Counted from the stretch's first letter, positions 20,726 to 30,596 are shown. The stretch: 64,000 nt of DNA from Brevibacterium linens ATCC 9172 (GCF_900169165.1 NZ_FXYY01000010.1:1-64000); one strand, 5' to 3'. The notes: generated from the sequence alone by a model not told the origin. A program made the numbers and translations.

Positions 20726-21862
20726 TCAGTTGAGAGCTTTGATGGCATCGAGGCTGAGTGTTCCCGTCTGCGGATCCTTGTCCTCGCGGATGTAAAGTCG
20801 CTGGAGGGCAGCTGCGATTCCATCCGCAATGGCATCGCGGACATGTGGATCTTGCAGGCTCTCAAGGTCGTCGTGATTAGTGAGGTAACCGCTGACGACA
20901 TGGACCTTCGGAGTCCTCAGTCGTTTGAGCGATGACCAGGTGCGTGCATGGGTCCGGCAGTCCAGCATTCCTGTTCGCGCGACCACCTCGCCTTGGATGA
21001 GCTCGGCGAGCTTCTGTCCGGTCGGTGAGTTCAGATCTGACTGGCGTTCGTGCCCGAAGAAGAAAGTAGCGATCCCGTTGGCGTCCTTGGACTTGCTGAC
21101 ATCCGCGGTCACGGTGATCACCGCCGAAGCGTCGAGCGTATCTGCCCGGTTGACCTCGACCGCATCGCCTTCGAGTAGAAGTGCTCCGGCACCGACCGCC
21201 TCAAGTCGACCAACAAGCCGGCTTGCTATATCAAGAGTGATCTGACGTTCGAGAGCAGACTGCTCATCGGTCATCGGCAGGTTCTGGAAATCTACAACTG
21301 TAGTGGCGGCTTCGATGACAAAGGTGCGTCCGACGAGCGATGTACCCGAAGCGGCTACGCGCGCTCGCTCTTGGAGCGCAAAGAGATTGCCGGTGTCCTG
21401 ATTGCGGTCGATCGCATTCAGTCCGCGCAGGGTCTGCGGACCGGTGACCCCATCGACTTTCGTGCCCAGGCTCATCTGGAGTTCTTTGACGGCCGTTTCG
21501 GTGAGAGCTGCGTACTGTGCGTCGATGCGACCCGGATAGAAGCCCAATCCCGCGAGCTTGGTCTGGAGGTTGACGACGTCATCGCCCGTCAGCACCCTGA
21601 CAGGGTCGAATCGGAGCACACGGTCGCCGAGCTGATATCGAGCCTGTTCGAGCTCTGAAAACGTCTCAGGGCCCAATACACCGTCGCAGAGGATCCCACG
21701 ATCCTGTTGGAACTGTCTGACCCCGAGCTCAAAGGCTCGATCGAAATCCGCGGTTTCGGCATCTCCGACATGGAGGCCGAGCCGGGCCATCTGAGCTTTG
21801 ATATTCGGCAGCATCTCGGAAATGTCGCCGCGCGTGTAGCGCGGTAAGTTCGTGTTCGTCAA
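20726..21862 (-). CDS. cwlM: CwlM-like N-acetylmuramoyl-L-alanine amidase homologue, probably inactive
   Basis: A 378-residue protein with two N-terminal peptidoglycan-binding-1 domains (about 10-75 and 90-150) and a C-terminal amidase-3 domain (about 178-365). There is no signal peptide. The fold is recognisable (FFFGHERQSDLNSPTGQKLAELIQ, VHVVSGYLTNHDDLESLQDP), but the N-terminal zinc motif (DPGHGG) is replaced by EAATTVVDF and the catalytic Glu expected in VE-GYLTN is Ser. Mycobacterial CwlM, encoded in the same parB-trx neighbourhood, is a cytoplasmic activator of MurA rather than a hydrolase; this gene is probably its orthologue. Confidence 0.85.
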   Translation of the reverse strand: MTNTNLPRYTRGDISEMLPNIKAQMARLGLHVGDAETADFDRAFELGVRQFQQDRGILCDGVLGPETFSELEQARYQLGDRVLRFDPVRVLTGDDVVNLQTKLAGLGFYPGRIDAQYAALTETAVKELQMSLGTKVDGVTGPQTLRGLNAIDRNQDTGNLFALQERARVAASGTSLVGRTFVIEAATTVVDFQNLPMTDEQSALERQITLDIASRLVGRLEAVGAGALLLEGDAVEVNRADTLDASAVITVTADVSKSKDANGIATFFFGHERQSDLNSPTGQKLAELIQGEVVARTGMLDCRTHARTWSSLKRLRTPKVHVVSGYLTNHDDLESLQDPHVRDAIADGIAAALQRLYIREDKDPQTGTLSLDAIKALN

Positions 21863-21923
21863 TGCGGTGCCAATCTTCGGTGATGCGGTTCGAGGGTCGG
21901 TGTCGGGCGGCGCCCGGAAATGC

Positions 21924-21959
21924 CTAAGGCGCCTGTTGATAGTACAACAGGCGCCTTAG
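21924..21959 (-). terminator. trxA terminator
   Basis: A 15-bp perfect stem (CTAAGGCGCCTGTTG at 21924-21938 with 21945-21959) and a 6-nt loop, beginning 8 bp past the trxA stop codon on the minus strand. Confidence 0.85.
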
Positions 21960-21966
21960 AACTCGA

Positions 21967-22284
21967 TCAGATGAAGTCGGAGAGCTCATCCTCGAGGGCC
22001 GGTTTCGGACGTGCGCCGATGATAGTCTTGGCGACCTCGCCGTCCTTGAAGACGTACAGGGCCGGAATCGACGTGATTCCATACGTGCTGGCGGTCTCGA
22101 GGTTCTCGTCGGTGTTGACCTTGACGACGTTGAGCTTGTCTGCGTGTTCTTCAGCGATCTGGTCAACGATGGGGCTGACCATACGGCAGGGGCCGCACCA
22201 GGGAGCCCAGAAATCGACGAGCACGGGCTTGTCGGACTTCAGTACGTTCTCTTCGAACGTTGCGTCAGTGACTTCTGTCGACAT
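21967..22284 (-). CDS. trxA: thioredoxin
   Basis: A 105-residue thioredoxin with the redox-active WCGPC motif (LVDFWAPWCGPCRMVSPIVDQIA) and the cis-Pro segment (GITSIPALYVFKDGE). It reduces protein disulfides and is recycled by the thioredoxin reductase encoded 124 bp upstream. The ATG has a GAAGGAAGG-type ribosome-binding site. Confidence 0.96.
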   Translation of the reverse strand: MSTEVTDATFEENVLKSDKPVLVDFWAPWCGPCRMVSPIVDQIAEEHADKLNVVKVNTDENLETASTYGITSIPALYVFKDGEVAKTIIGARPKPALEDELSDFI

Positions 22285-22408
22285 GAGTTACCTTCCTTCA
22301 CAACGAATGTCTCTAGCGGAACAGTGGAACTGGGTCTTTCATTCCCCGGTGAATCTGCACGGTGCGGTCATGCCCGGGAGAGCATCGATACGAGCGGTCG
22401 ATCCGAGA

Positions 22409-23395
22409 TCAGGATGCGACGACTGTTTCCGCTGGTGCAGCTTCGGCCACAGCAGGCTTGGACGCCGCTTCGAGATCACCGAGGTAGTGTTCGGCGTCGA
22501 GCGCCGCCGAGCACCCCGAGCCGGCCGCAGTGATCGCCTGCCGGTAGACGGAATCGATGACATCGCCGGCCGCGAAGACACCTTCGACCGACGTCTTCGA
22601 GGTGCGCCCATCGACGCTGAGGTATCCGTCGGCGCGCATCTCGAGCTGATCGGCGAACAGACTGGTGCGCGGGTCGGAGCCGATGGCCACGAACATGCCG
22701 GTCACGGGCAGCTCGGAGGTCTGCCCTGTGACGGTGTTCCGGATGGTCAGCCCGGTGAGTGAGTCCTCACCATGGACTTCGGCGACTTCGGAGTCGAGCA
22801 GGAACTCGAGCTTCTCATCGGCGTTCGCACGATCCTGCATGGCCTGCGAAGCACGCAACTCCTGCCGGCGGTGCACCAGAGTGACCTTGGACGCGAAGCG
22901 GGTGAGGAAGGTCGCCTCCTCGAGCGCGGAGTCGCCACCGCCGATGACAGCGATATGCTGATCGCGGAAGAAGAATCCGTCACAGGTGGCGCACCAGCTG
23001 ACTCCGTGACCGGACAGCTTCTTCTCGTTGGGCAGGCCGAGCTCGCGGTACGCCGAACCCGTGGCAAGGATGACGGCCTTCGCCGTGTAGCGCGAGCCCA
23101 GAGCGGTCTCGATCTCATGAGCGCCCGGATTGAGCTTGAGGGTCTCGACGTCGTCGTAGATCACCTCGGCGCCGAACTTCTCGGCCTGCTCTCGCATGCT
23201 CTCCATGAGTTCGGGCCCCTGTACACCGGCGGGGAATCCGGGGAAGTTCTCGACATCGGTGGTGTTCATCAGCTCGCCGCCTGCGGTCACCGATCCCGCG
23301 ATGACGACCGGCGAGAGGTTCGCGCGGGCCGCATAGACGGCTGCGGTATAACCGGCCGGCCCCGATCCGATGATCACCAGTTGAGTATCAGTCAT
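22409..23395 (-). CDS. trxB: thioredoxin-disulfide reductase
   Basis: A 328-residue FAD/NADPH enzyme that reduces thioredoxin. It has an N-terminal FAD motif (IIGSGPAGYTAAVYAARA), the redox-active CATC (SWCATCDGFFFRD), an NADPH motif (IAVIGGGDSALEEA) and the closing FAD segment (VFAAGDVIDSVYRQAITAAGSGCSAALDAEHYL). The last ~20 residues are Ala-rich and variable. It forms a system with trxA downstream. Confidence 0.96.
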   Translation of the reverse strand: MTDTQLVIIGSGPAGYTAAVYAARANLSPVVIAGSVTAGGELMNTTDVENFPGFPAGVQGPELMESMREQAEKFGAEVIYDDVETLKLNPGAHEIETALGSRYTAKAVILATGSAYRELGLPNEKKLSGHGVSWCATCDGFFFRDQHIAVIGGGDSALEEATFLTRFASKVTLVHRRQELRASQAMQDRANADEKLEFLLDSEVAEVHGEDSLTGLTIRNTVTGQTSELPVTGMFVAIGSDPRTSLFADQLEMRADGYLSVDGRTSKTSVEGVFAAGDVIDSVYRQAITAAGSGCSAALDAEHYLGDLEAASKPAVAEAAPAETVVAS

Positions 23396-23508
23396 GTGAA
23401 AAGTTCCCTGCTTCTATCTGCTGTGCTCGGCGCGCCGCGGAGTGGCGCACGCAACGACGTTCGTATCTATAACGGTACGGTGCCGAGGACTATTCCGCAC
23501 CGGTCGGC

Positions 23509-26031
23509 TCAGAAGAATCTCACGGAACTGATGGTGGCCCTGAAGCCGCCGTCCGTCTGCGGCAGTTCTGTGATCCAGAGGATGAGCTTGTCGGTCTCGA
23601 CCTCATCATCGAACTCGACGGTGACAGCCCCATCGGCATCGAAGACGCCTTCGCCGATGACTTCTGCGTTCTCCGGGTCGTCCCCGTCGCGGATCTCGAA
23701 CTTGCCTCCGGAGTTCGCCGATGCCACCTTCATCTTGCTGATGGTGGTCGTGTCCTCGAACTCGAAGAGCAGGCCGAGACCCGACTTGAGATTGCCGAAG
23801 TTCGCAGAGTTGTACCGGTCCGTGTTCCACGACCCCTCGGTCTTGGGAATGACGTTGTCGGTTTCGCTGTCGTGTTCCGATCCATCGCCCTCGGGGTCGA
23901 GGGATTCGACAGATTCGATCTTCGGCGGATCGGCCTCCGGAGTCGTCTTCTCTTCCTTCTTCGTCGGCTGCTCGCTCGGAGCCGAAGTTTCGGAGACCGG
24001 GGTGGGCTCCTCGTCTCCGGAGTTGTACCCGATGATGACGATGCCGAGCACGATTGCGGCGACGACCGCGAGGCCGAGAACCAACCACAGGAAAGGCTTC
24101 CGAGTGGCCGCGGGATCACGCTCGTCGGGATCTGTTCCTCCCGAACCGCCGCTTGCACCGCCAGAAGCAGGACTGCCGCCGGAACCACCGGCGCCGGCAC
24201 CTCCTGCCGTCGAAGCAGCAGCGGCTGCGGAGCTCGCGCCCGCTGAACTCGACGACTTCGCTGCACCGCTGCCTGCACCGGCAACGCCTGCTGCTGCCGC
24301 AGCACCGACTGCCCCGGCGGCCTTGTTCCGGTTCTTCGCAGACGCAGCCTGTGCTGCATCGGTGGAATCGCTGTGCTGCTGGCGGGGTTTCCCGGCCTTC
24401 CGCTCGGCCGGGCGGACCGACGAGGAGGCCCCGGCCGCCTCGGCGCTGGGCTCACCGACGGAGTGCTGATCGTCCGCTGCACTGCGATCATCCACGGAAT
24501 CCGGGGACAGTCGACGCATCTCCTTCGGTGGGGCGGCAGCATCGGCGTCCTGCGCTCGTGTGCCCGAACTCGCTTCGAAGGCAGCGAGGCGCCTGCGCGC
24601 CTCGTCCTCCTTGGCCTTCGCGATCCGACGTTCGCGTTCATACTCACGTCGCTGATGCTCGCGCTGCTGTTCGTTGGTTTCGAACATGCCGCCGAGGAAC
24701 CAGGAACCGTCGTCCTCGTCCTCGTCGTTGTCCATGATCACGCGCGTATCGTTCTCATCACCCTCGTCGTCGTTGTCGGGGATGATCTCGAGTGCCTGAG
24801 TATCGGGATCCGAATCGTCGTCGCGACTCATGATCGGGGTCGTGAGGTTCTCGTCGTATTCGTGCTCTGCGTATTCCGAATACTGCGAATACGTCTGCTC
24901 CGGCTGCCATTCCTCCCAGTCCTGGGCGGCGCTGTCGAGCTGTTCCTTGGCGATGGGGAAACTCGAGGCTTCGCGCATCTGCATCCGGTCGGCATACCGG
25001 CCCGTGGTGTGTCCGATCACACCGGCAGCCAGTCCCCGAGTGCCCGGTCGGGTGATGCCGATACGCACGAGCGCGGCCTGCACCTGATCTTCGCTCGCGC
25101 TGGCCGAACCGTCAGGACCGGGCCCGATGGACTTCGATCGTGGTGCGGGCAGGCTGGTGGCTTCGTCGAAGCTGCGCGGCGACTGCTCGAACAGATGCTC
25201 GTTCTCCGCCGCAGGAGCACGATTGACGTAGCGCAGCAGTTGGGCATCCCAGGAGTCGATGTAGCCGAGGACCTCGGCGACCGAACCCGGGCCGGGATCC
25301 GCACCCGTGATGATTCCGCTGACGAAATCATCGAGTTTGTCAGGGACGTCGGGATTGAGCGCCTGCGCCCGGGCGATCCGGGCATTCTCCCTCTCCGCAG
25401 GAGGAATGCCGTCGAATGGCTCCTCACCTGGCCAGAACCCGGTCAGAGCCGCATAGAAGAGCTGAACGAGAGCGAGGGCGTCCCGCCGTGATGCCTTCGT
25501 CGGCGTGTAGTCCTTCTGCTCGACGAGCCCGGTGTCCAGCGCCAGTGCCGCATCGATGCCGATGCCCGCGATGACCACCGCACCCTTCGAGGTCAGACCG
25601 ACCACGCTCGGCCGCAGGAACATATGGAACAGGCCTCGCCTGGCCGAGGTCACGAGGGCCGTGCCGACTTCCCCGATGAGCGCGCACGCGGCATCGACGG
25701 GCAGCGGCGAACGCGGCAGGATCTGGTTGAACGGCGTCACCGCGATACGTTTGATGACGATGTAGTCCAGCCCGTTGGAATGACCGACGTCGAGCGTCGG
25801 TGCGATGCGCGGGTCACCGAGGATCGATACGCGACGGGCGGCTTCGAGAACGTCGTTGGAGCCATCGGCATCGGCGACGAGGATGAGCACGGGCTCGTCG
25901 AGGATCGCATCGAGACCTGTGCAGACGGCGCCGACCTCGGGTTTCTCGGGAAGCCACCGACGGTCGACGGTCGATACGACATAACGGCCGGCCACCACCA
26001 TGCCGGGTTCGATATCGATCAGGGCGACCAC
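23509..26031 (-). CDS. membrane-anchored pseudokinase, MviN C-terminal-like
   Basis: An 840-residue protein. Residues about 10-270 follow a Ser/Thr protein kinase fold but lack catalytic residues: no VAIK lysine, no Asp in the catalytic loop (FHMFLRPSVVGLTSKG) and IAGIG in place of DFG. A long charged and Ala/Gly-rich linker follows. One membrane segment (FLWLVLGLAVVAAIVLGIVIIGY, about 635-660) leads to an extracellular discoidin-like beta domain (about 725-840). In Mycobacterium these modules are fused to MurJ (MviN), and the phosphorylated pseudokinase recruits FhaA. Here it is a separate gene 22 bp downstream of murJ. The GTG start at 26031 overlaps its ribosome-binding site, so the true start is uncertain; Met11 is an alternative. 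Confidence 0.85.
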   Translation of the reverse strand: MVALIDIEPGMVVAGRYVVSTVDRRWLPEKPEVGAVCTGLDAILDEPVLILVADADGSNDVLEAARRVSILGDPRIAPTLDVGHSNGLDYIVIKRIAVTPFNQILPRSPLPVDAACALIGEVGTALVTSARRGLFHMFLRPSVVGLTSKGAVVIAGIGIDAALALDTGLVEQKDYTPTKASRRDALALVQLFYAALTGFWPGEEPFDGIPPAERENARIARAQALNPDVPDKLDDFVSGIITGADPGPGSVAEVLGYIDSWDAQLLRYVNRAPAAENEHLFEQSPRSFDEATSLPAPRSKSIGPGPDGSASASEDQVQAALVRIGITRPGTRGLAAGVIGHTTGRYADRMQMREASSFPIAKEQLDSAAQDWEEWQPEQTYSQYSEYAEHEYDENLTTPIMSRDDDSDPDTQALEIIPDNDDEGDENDTRVIMDNDEDEDDGSWFLGGMFETNEQQREHQRREYERERRIAKAKEDEARRRLAAFEASSGTRAQDADAAAPPKEMRRLSPDSVDDRSAADDQHSVGEPSAEAAGASSSVRPAERKAGKPRQQHSDSTDAAQAASAKNRNKAAGAVGAAAAAGVAGAGSGAAKSSSSAGASSAAAAASTAGGAGAGGSGGSPASGGASGGSGGTDPDERDPAATRKPFLWLVLGLAVVAAIVLGIVIIGYNSGDEEPTPVSETSAPSEQPTKKEEKTTPEADPPKIESVESLDPEGDGSEHDSETDNVIPKTEGSWNTDRYNSANFGNLKSGLGLLFEFEDTTTISKMKVASANSGGKFEIRDGDDPENAEVIGEGVFDADGAVTVEFDDEVETDKLILWITELPQTDGGFRATISSVRFF

Positions 26032-26053
26032 CTCCGGTGGGGATTGACGGGGC

Positions 26054-27673
26054 TCAGGCTGTTTTTCTTAGTTTTCCAGCAACCACGCCAATTATCGAAT
26101 GCAACTCTCTGACTCTGAGCAAATAACAAGCTCCGATGAAGAACAGGAGCATCACGGTGCCGACGACGGCCGTGGTGATGAACGCCTGCCAGCGTCCTGC
26201 CAAGGCGAAGTCCGGGAAGAAGTAGAGCAGACCGAAACCTGCCCCACCGGCAATGATCGCGGCGAGGAGGAACTTGAGATGCGACGTGAGGATCTCACGC
26301 AGATCGATGGCGCCGAGGCGCTTCTTCAGGACCGCGAACGAGATGATCATGGCCATGAGGTATCCGAGGCTCATGACGAGCCCGATGATCGCCACCGTCA
26401 CCGACTTCGGGAAGATCGTGGCCGAGAGCACCGCCAGGGACTGGAAGATGATCTGCGGCAGCTGGATGAGGAACGGAGTCTTCGCGTCCTCGTAGGCATA
26501 GAAGACCCTCTGCGCGAGATAGTTCGCGCTGAAGGGAATGAGCCCGAAGACCATTGTGATGATGACCAGACCGATGGCTGTGGCCTGTTCCCGACCCTCA
26601 CCGGCGATGATCATCGCGACCGGGGTGGCGAGGACGATGAAGGCCACTGCGGCGAAGGAATTGACGAACCCGACCATCCGCACACCCATGGAGAAGTCGT
26701 TGACGACGGCTTCGGTGTCATCGTTCGCCGCGTCCTTGGCCAAGGAGGTGAACAGAGCCGTGGCCAGAGAGACCGCAATGAGCGAATGCGGGAGCATGAA
26801 CACGAGGTAGGCGGTCGTATATGCGGCGTTCGAGGCGTTTCCGTCGCCGGGGATCGACGCCCCCGAGGCGACACGGGAGACGACGAGGAAGCCGATCTGG
26901 CCGATGAGCATGGCCGAGAACGTCCAGAACGCGACCTTGCCGGCCGAGCCGAGACCGACCCCGCGGAACCCGAATGTCGGCTTGTACTTGAATCCGATCC
27001 GCTTGAGTGGCCAGATGAGGATGAGAGCCTGGGCCGCGACACCGAGAGTGGCCGTGCCTGCGATGAGCGCGATCTTGTCCGGGGTCCATGTGTCGAGATC
27101 GTGCGGTGAGGCGTTGTTCGTGCCGAAGATGAGGATGAAGGCGGCAAGACCGGCGATCGCCACGACGTTGTTGAGCACGGGCGCCCACATATAGGGGCCG
27201 AACGACGACTTCGCATTGAGCACCTGGCCCAGCAGCGTGTAGAGACCGTAGAAGAACAGCTGCGGCAGGCACCAGAAGGCGAAGGCGGTGGCCAGGGCCA
27301 GCTGTTCGTGGCTCCACCCCGATGAGTAGAGCCAGACGAGCAGCGGTGCCGCAGCGGTGGCGATGATGCTCACGCCCGCCAGCAGCAGGAACGACAGGGT
27401 CAGCAGCCGGTTCGTGAAGTCGGCGCCGCCGTCGTCCCGTTTGGAGGCACGCACGATCTGCGGGACGAGCACGGCGTTGACGACACCGCCGGCCAGCAGC
27501 ATGTACAGCGTGTTCGGCACCTTGTTCGCGATATCGAAGGCATCGGCCTGGACTGCGGTGACACCGATCGCGGTGGCCAGCATCGAGGCCTTGACGAATC
27601 CGAGCACACGCGAGGTCATGGTGCCGGCGGTCATGATCGCCGAGGACCGGGCCAGGGATGAGAAGCTGGACAC
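26054..27673 (-). CDS. murJ: lipid II flippase MurJ
   Basis: A 539-residue polytopic protein of the MOP/MATE-like MurJ family, with about 14 hydrophobic segments. The N-terminus (SSAIMTAGTMTSRVLGFVKASMLATAIG) and the segment VVNAVLVPQIVRA are typical. It moves lipid II to the outer face of the membrane for peptidoglycan synthesis. The GTG start has GAGGT upstream. It lies 3 bp after the DUF6049 gene and before the pseudokinase gene, so the three are probably one operon. Confidence 0.95.
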   Translation of the reverse strand: MSSFSSLARSSAIMTAGTMTSRVLGFVKASMLATAIGVTAVQADAFDIANKVPNTLYMLLAGGVVNAVLVPQIVRASKRDDGGADFTNRLLTLSFLLLAGVSIIATAAAPLLVWLYSSGWSHEQLALATAFAFWCLPQLFFYGLYTLLGQVLNAKSSFGPYMWAPVLNNVVAIAGLAAFILIFGTNNASPHDLDTWTPDKIALIAGTATLGVAAQALILIWPLKRIGFKYKPTFGFRGVGLGSAGKVAFWTFSAMLIGQIGFLVVSRVASGASIPGDGNASNAAYTTAYLVFMLPHSLIAVSLATALFTSLAKDAANDDTEAVVNDFSMGVRMVGFVNSFAAVAFIVLATPVAMIIAGEGREQATAIGLVIITMVFGLIPFSANYLAQRVFYAYEDAKTPFLIQLPQIIFQSLAVLSATIFPKSVTVAIIGLVMSLGYLMAMIISFAVLKKRLGAIDLREILTSHLKFLLAAIIAGGAGFGLLYFFPDFALAGRWQAFITTAVVGTVMLLFFIGACYLLRVRELHSIIGVVAGKLRKTA

Positions 27674-27676
27674 GCT

Positions 27677-29971
27677 CTACCTCTTTTCGTTCTCGTCGGT
27701 CGTGGCGCGAGCCATCGCGTCGGCCAGCTGTTGTTCGGGGATCTTCGGTCGCCCGCGCGAAATGGTCTTGATCAAGCCGATCACGAACACGACGGCCAGG
27801 CCCAACCCGATCACAGCGGTGCCGATGTTCTCCCAATCGGCGCGCACCCGAACCATGAGTGATTCCTGTTCGGGCAGGACCACCTCGTCGGCGGTGACCA
27901 TCTCGATCGTCGTCGGCACATCGGCGTTGGCGAGGCCTTCGACGGGCACATCCACACGCATCGTCTCCGCGGCGGGCACCTTCACGGTCTCCGTCTCCTG
28001 CGCTCGCAGCTGCGGGGTCTTCGGCTTCATCCTGATCCGCAGGGTCGCCTCGGCGGGGGAATCATTGACGATCGTCACCGGAATCGTCGTCTTCTCCCCG
28101 GTGACGAGGAGGACGGACGATCCCTTGCGCAGACGGAGGCTGTCCATGAGCTTCTCGCTCTGCTCACGGGCCTGACCGGCGCAGATGTTCGCATTCCGGC
28201 CCAGGGTCCACGCCGCCGAGGTGCAGGTGAGAAGCTCGCGGTCGAGTCGGATATCGGCGCTGTCACGGTCGCTGAAGACGCTGTTGAAGTCCTCTTGATT
28301 CGCCCGGGTCTCGGCCAGTGACTTCACGGCCTTCTTCCGGATGTGCGGAGCGTCGGAATCCGTCCGCAGCAGTCCGCGCTCCTCGGAGTCGGAGTCGAGG
28401 ATCTCATCGACCCCGGTGGGGGCGATCCACGGTGCCGAGCTCAGTTCCTCGACGGTCTGCTCCCAATTCGCCGAGGCGGCCGCGCGTGGGAGCGGAACGA
28501 ACAGGCTCCGGGAACGGTAGGGGGCCTCGGATTGGATGACCGCGGACTCGGCGACGAGTTCGGACAGAAGCCCGGCGGGGTTGTCCTCGGCGATGACCTC
28601 GGCGCTCATGTCCGTGAGCTTCGAATCGGAGATGAGGGTGTCGATCGTCGACTCCCCGTCATCGGTGATCGTCGTCTGCGAATGCGCATCATCGTGGATG
28701 CCGGTGATCGAGGGCTGCTGAGCATCGCTGATGATCGCGGTGGAATTGCCCGACTTCTTCAGCGCTCGCAGCCCGTTCTTCGTCGCGCTTCCTGCTACTG
28801 GCCAAGCGATGTCCGTGCGGGCATCGGGGAAGACATCTGTGACGATCGTGCGCTGCTTCTGAGCGAAGGTGCTCAGTCGGTCGATCTTCGTCCCGCGCAG
28901 CGCACTGAGGTCGGGATCGCCATAGGGCAGAGCGACGACCGTGTGCTTCTGTGCCAAGTCCACGAAGTCCTGGTACCAGGAGTCGAGACGCTTGCGCTGG
29001 TCTTCTGCGGCTTCGAGCTCGGCGTCGCTGGAATCGGCGTCGTCGTTCTCGGGCGCCCCGATCGGCGGCGACTGGGTCTCTTCACCGTCGCCCGTGTCGG
29101 GGCCCTCGGTCTCGACCGGTGAGTCGGCGGACGGAGATTCGGCAATCGCGGCTTCGAAGGAGACGATGACCCGCGGATCGATCGCCAGAGCGAGCTCTTC
29201 GTGTTCCAGCAGCTTCGCGATCATGTCGAGCGAGCCGCCTTCGGCGATGGCGGCATCGAGCCTGTCGGCGGGGATGAGTCCGCCTTCGGAGTGGCCGGGC
29301 AGGGTGACGGGAGCGAGCAGGCTGATCTTCGTCTGATCGAACTGCGGCTCCGGGTACCACGTGGTGAAGCCGAGGGCAGAGGCTCGCAGTCCGGTGTCGT
29401 CGCCGAGCTGGACCGCCAGCCCCCGTGGCCCCCACGTGCTCACGGGTGAGGACGTGCTCAGATCGAGGTCGTCGGCGGGCACACGGAACGTGAACTCTGC
29501 GGTGGCGCCGGGATCGATGGTGTCGTCGAACGAGGTGTCGAGGGTGCTTCCCGAAGAGTCATCGGTGTCGTTGTCCTTCTGCGCCTTCTTCCTCGCCTCG
29601 GGGCCATCATGGTCGAGATCGGCGACGGTGCGGTGCCGTGCCTGACCCTGCTTCCAGGAACTCAAGTCGGATTCGGAATCGAGCTTGCGGGTCGACATCT
29701 GCAGACTCAGGCTCGGCTTCTCGACTGCCTTCGTCGTCGTGTTCGAGATCTTTCCCCGCACGGTCAGCGTGCCTTTGTCATCGACCCAGGGAGTCACCTC
29801 ATCGAGGGTGATCGAAACCTCGTCCTTGTTCGCATCGGTGCTCGCCTCGGTGCTGGCAGCGGCCGGGGCGGCTGTGATCAGCGAGTACGCGAAAACCGGC
29901 CCTGCGAGCAGCAGGAGCGTGCTCAGCAGGGCGGTGAGGAATCGCAGTCGGCGGATGGGAATGGGTTTCAC
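27677..29971 (-). CDS. DUF6049 family secreted/membrane protein
   Basis: A 764-residue protein with an N-terminal signal or anchor segment (RRLRFLTALLSTLLLLAGPVFAYSL), a large extracytoplasmic region and one C-terminal membrane segment (WENIGTAVIGLGLAVVFVIGLIKTI). It corresponds to the large conserved protein upstream of mviN in mycobacteria (Rv3909-like). Function is unknown; its constant link with murJ points to the cell envelope. The GTG start overlaps the NUDIX gene stop (GTGA). Confidence 0.85.
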   Translation of the reverse strand: MKPIPIRRLRFLTALLSTLLLLAGPVFAYSLITAAPAAASTEASTDANKDEVSITLDEVTPWVDDKGTLTVRGKISNTTTKAVEKPSLSLQMSTRKLDSESDLSSWKQGQARHRTVADLDHDGPEARKKAQKDNDTDDSSGSTLDTSFDDTIDPGATAEFTFRVPADDLDLSTSSPVSTWGPRGLAVQLGDDTGLRASALGFTTWYPEPQFDQTKISLLAPVTLPGHSEGGLIPADRLDAAIAEGGSLDMIAKLLEHEELALAIDPRVIVSFEAAIAESPSADSPVETEGPDTGDGEETQSPPIGAPENDDADSSDAELEAAEDQRKRLDSWYQDFVDLAQKHTVVALPYGDPDLSALRGTKIDRLSTFAQKQRTIVTDVFPDARTDIAWPVAGSATKNGLRALKKSGNSTAIISDAQQPSITGIHDDAHSQTTITDDGESTIDTLISDSKLTDMSAEVIAEDNPAGLLSELVAESAVIQSEAPYRSRSLFVPLPRAAASANWEQTVEELSSAPWIAPTGVDEILDSDSEERGLLRTDSDAPHIRKKAVKSLAETRANQEDFNSVFSDRDSADIRLDRELLTCTSAAWTLGRNANICAGQAREQSEKLMDSLRLRKGSSVLLVTGEKTTIPVTIVNDSPAEATLRIRMKPKTPQLRAQETETVKVPAAETMRVDVPVEGLANADVPTTIEMVTADEVVLPEQESLMVRVRADWENIGTAVIGLGLAVVFVIGLIKTISRGRPKIPEQQLADAMARATTDENEKR

Positions 29972-30456
29972 TGCTCCAGTCGGGACACCATCGGTCGGGC
30001 GGCGGCGACGATTCGGCGCTCATTGGCGAAGGAGAGTCGTGAGCGCAGGTCATTGAAGGGCACCCACGCCGCATCGATCGCTTCTTGGTCAGGATCATTA
30101 TCCACGGTCAGAGTCCCCGACTGTGCGCGCAGCAGGAAATGGTGGACGAGTTTGTGGATCCGGATTCCGGTCACGGTGAACCAGTAGTCGACGGTTCCCA
30201 GCGGGCAGATGATCTGCCCGGTGATCCCGGTCTCCTCTTCGACCTCACGGCGGGCCGCCTCGGCGGGGGTCTCCGTTCCCTCGAGATGTCCCTTGGGCAG
30301 GCACCATTCGATCCGTCCGGCGCGATTGATCCGGGCGATGACGGCCACGGTCAGCAACGGGTGAGAGAAGTCGACAACGATGCCACCGGCGGAGATCTCC
30401 TCCACTGTGGTGCGGCGGGACGTGCGGGGTCCCGGCTTGGGCATCGGTGTGGTCAT
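29968..30456 (-). CDS. NUDIX hydrolase
   Basis: A 162-residue NUDIX protein. The Nudix box (GHLEGTETPAEAARREVEEETGI) is complete, following AGGIVVDF and the segment CLPKGH. In mycobacteria the equivalent gene (mutT4, Rv3908) lies in the same place. It probably hydrolyses a nucleoside diphosphate derivative; the substrate cannot be read from the sequence. It overlaps the DUF6049 start by 4 bases and is divergent from the tRNA nucleotidyltransferase gene. Confidence 0.9.
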   Translation of the reverse strand: MTTPMPKPGPRTSRRTTVEEISAGGIVVDFSHPLLTVAVIARINRAGRIEWCLPKGHLEGTETPAEAARREVEEETGITGQIICPLGTVDYWFTVTGIRIHKLVHHFLLRAQSGTLTVDNDPDQEAIDAAWVPFNDLRSRLSFANERRIVAAARPMVSRLEQ

Positions 30457-30596
30457 TCTCCTACCTTAGTAGGCGAAGCTTGGAAGTTTCGTGTCATCTG
30501 CTCCCGGTAGTCTTATGGAGACCGGAACTCGCGCCTGGATGCGGGAGGTGAGTTCCCCTGGGCAAGAGCAGAAATCTGAAGAACCGAAGGAGCTCG

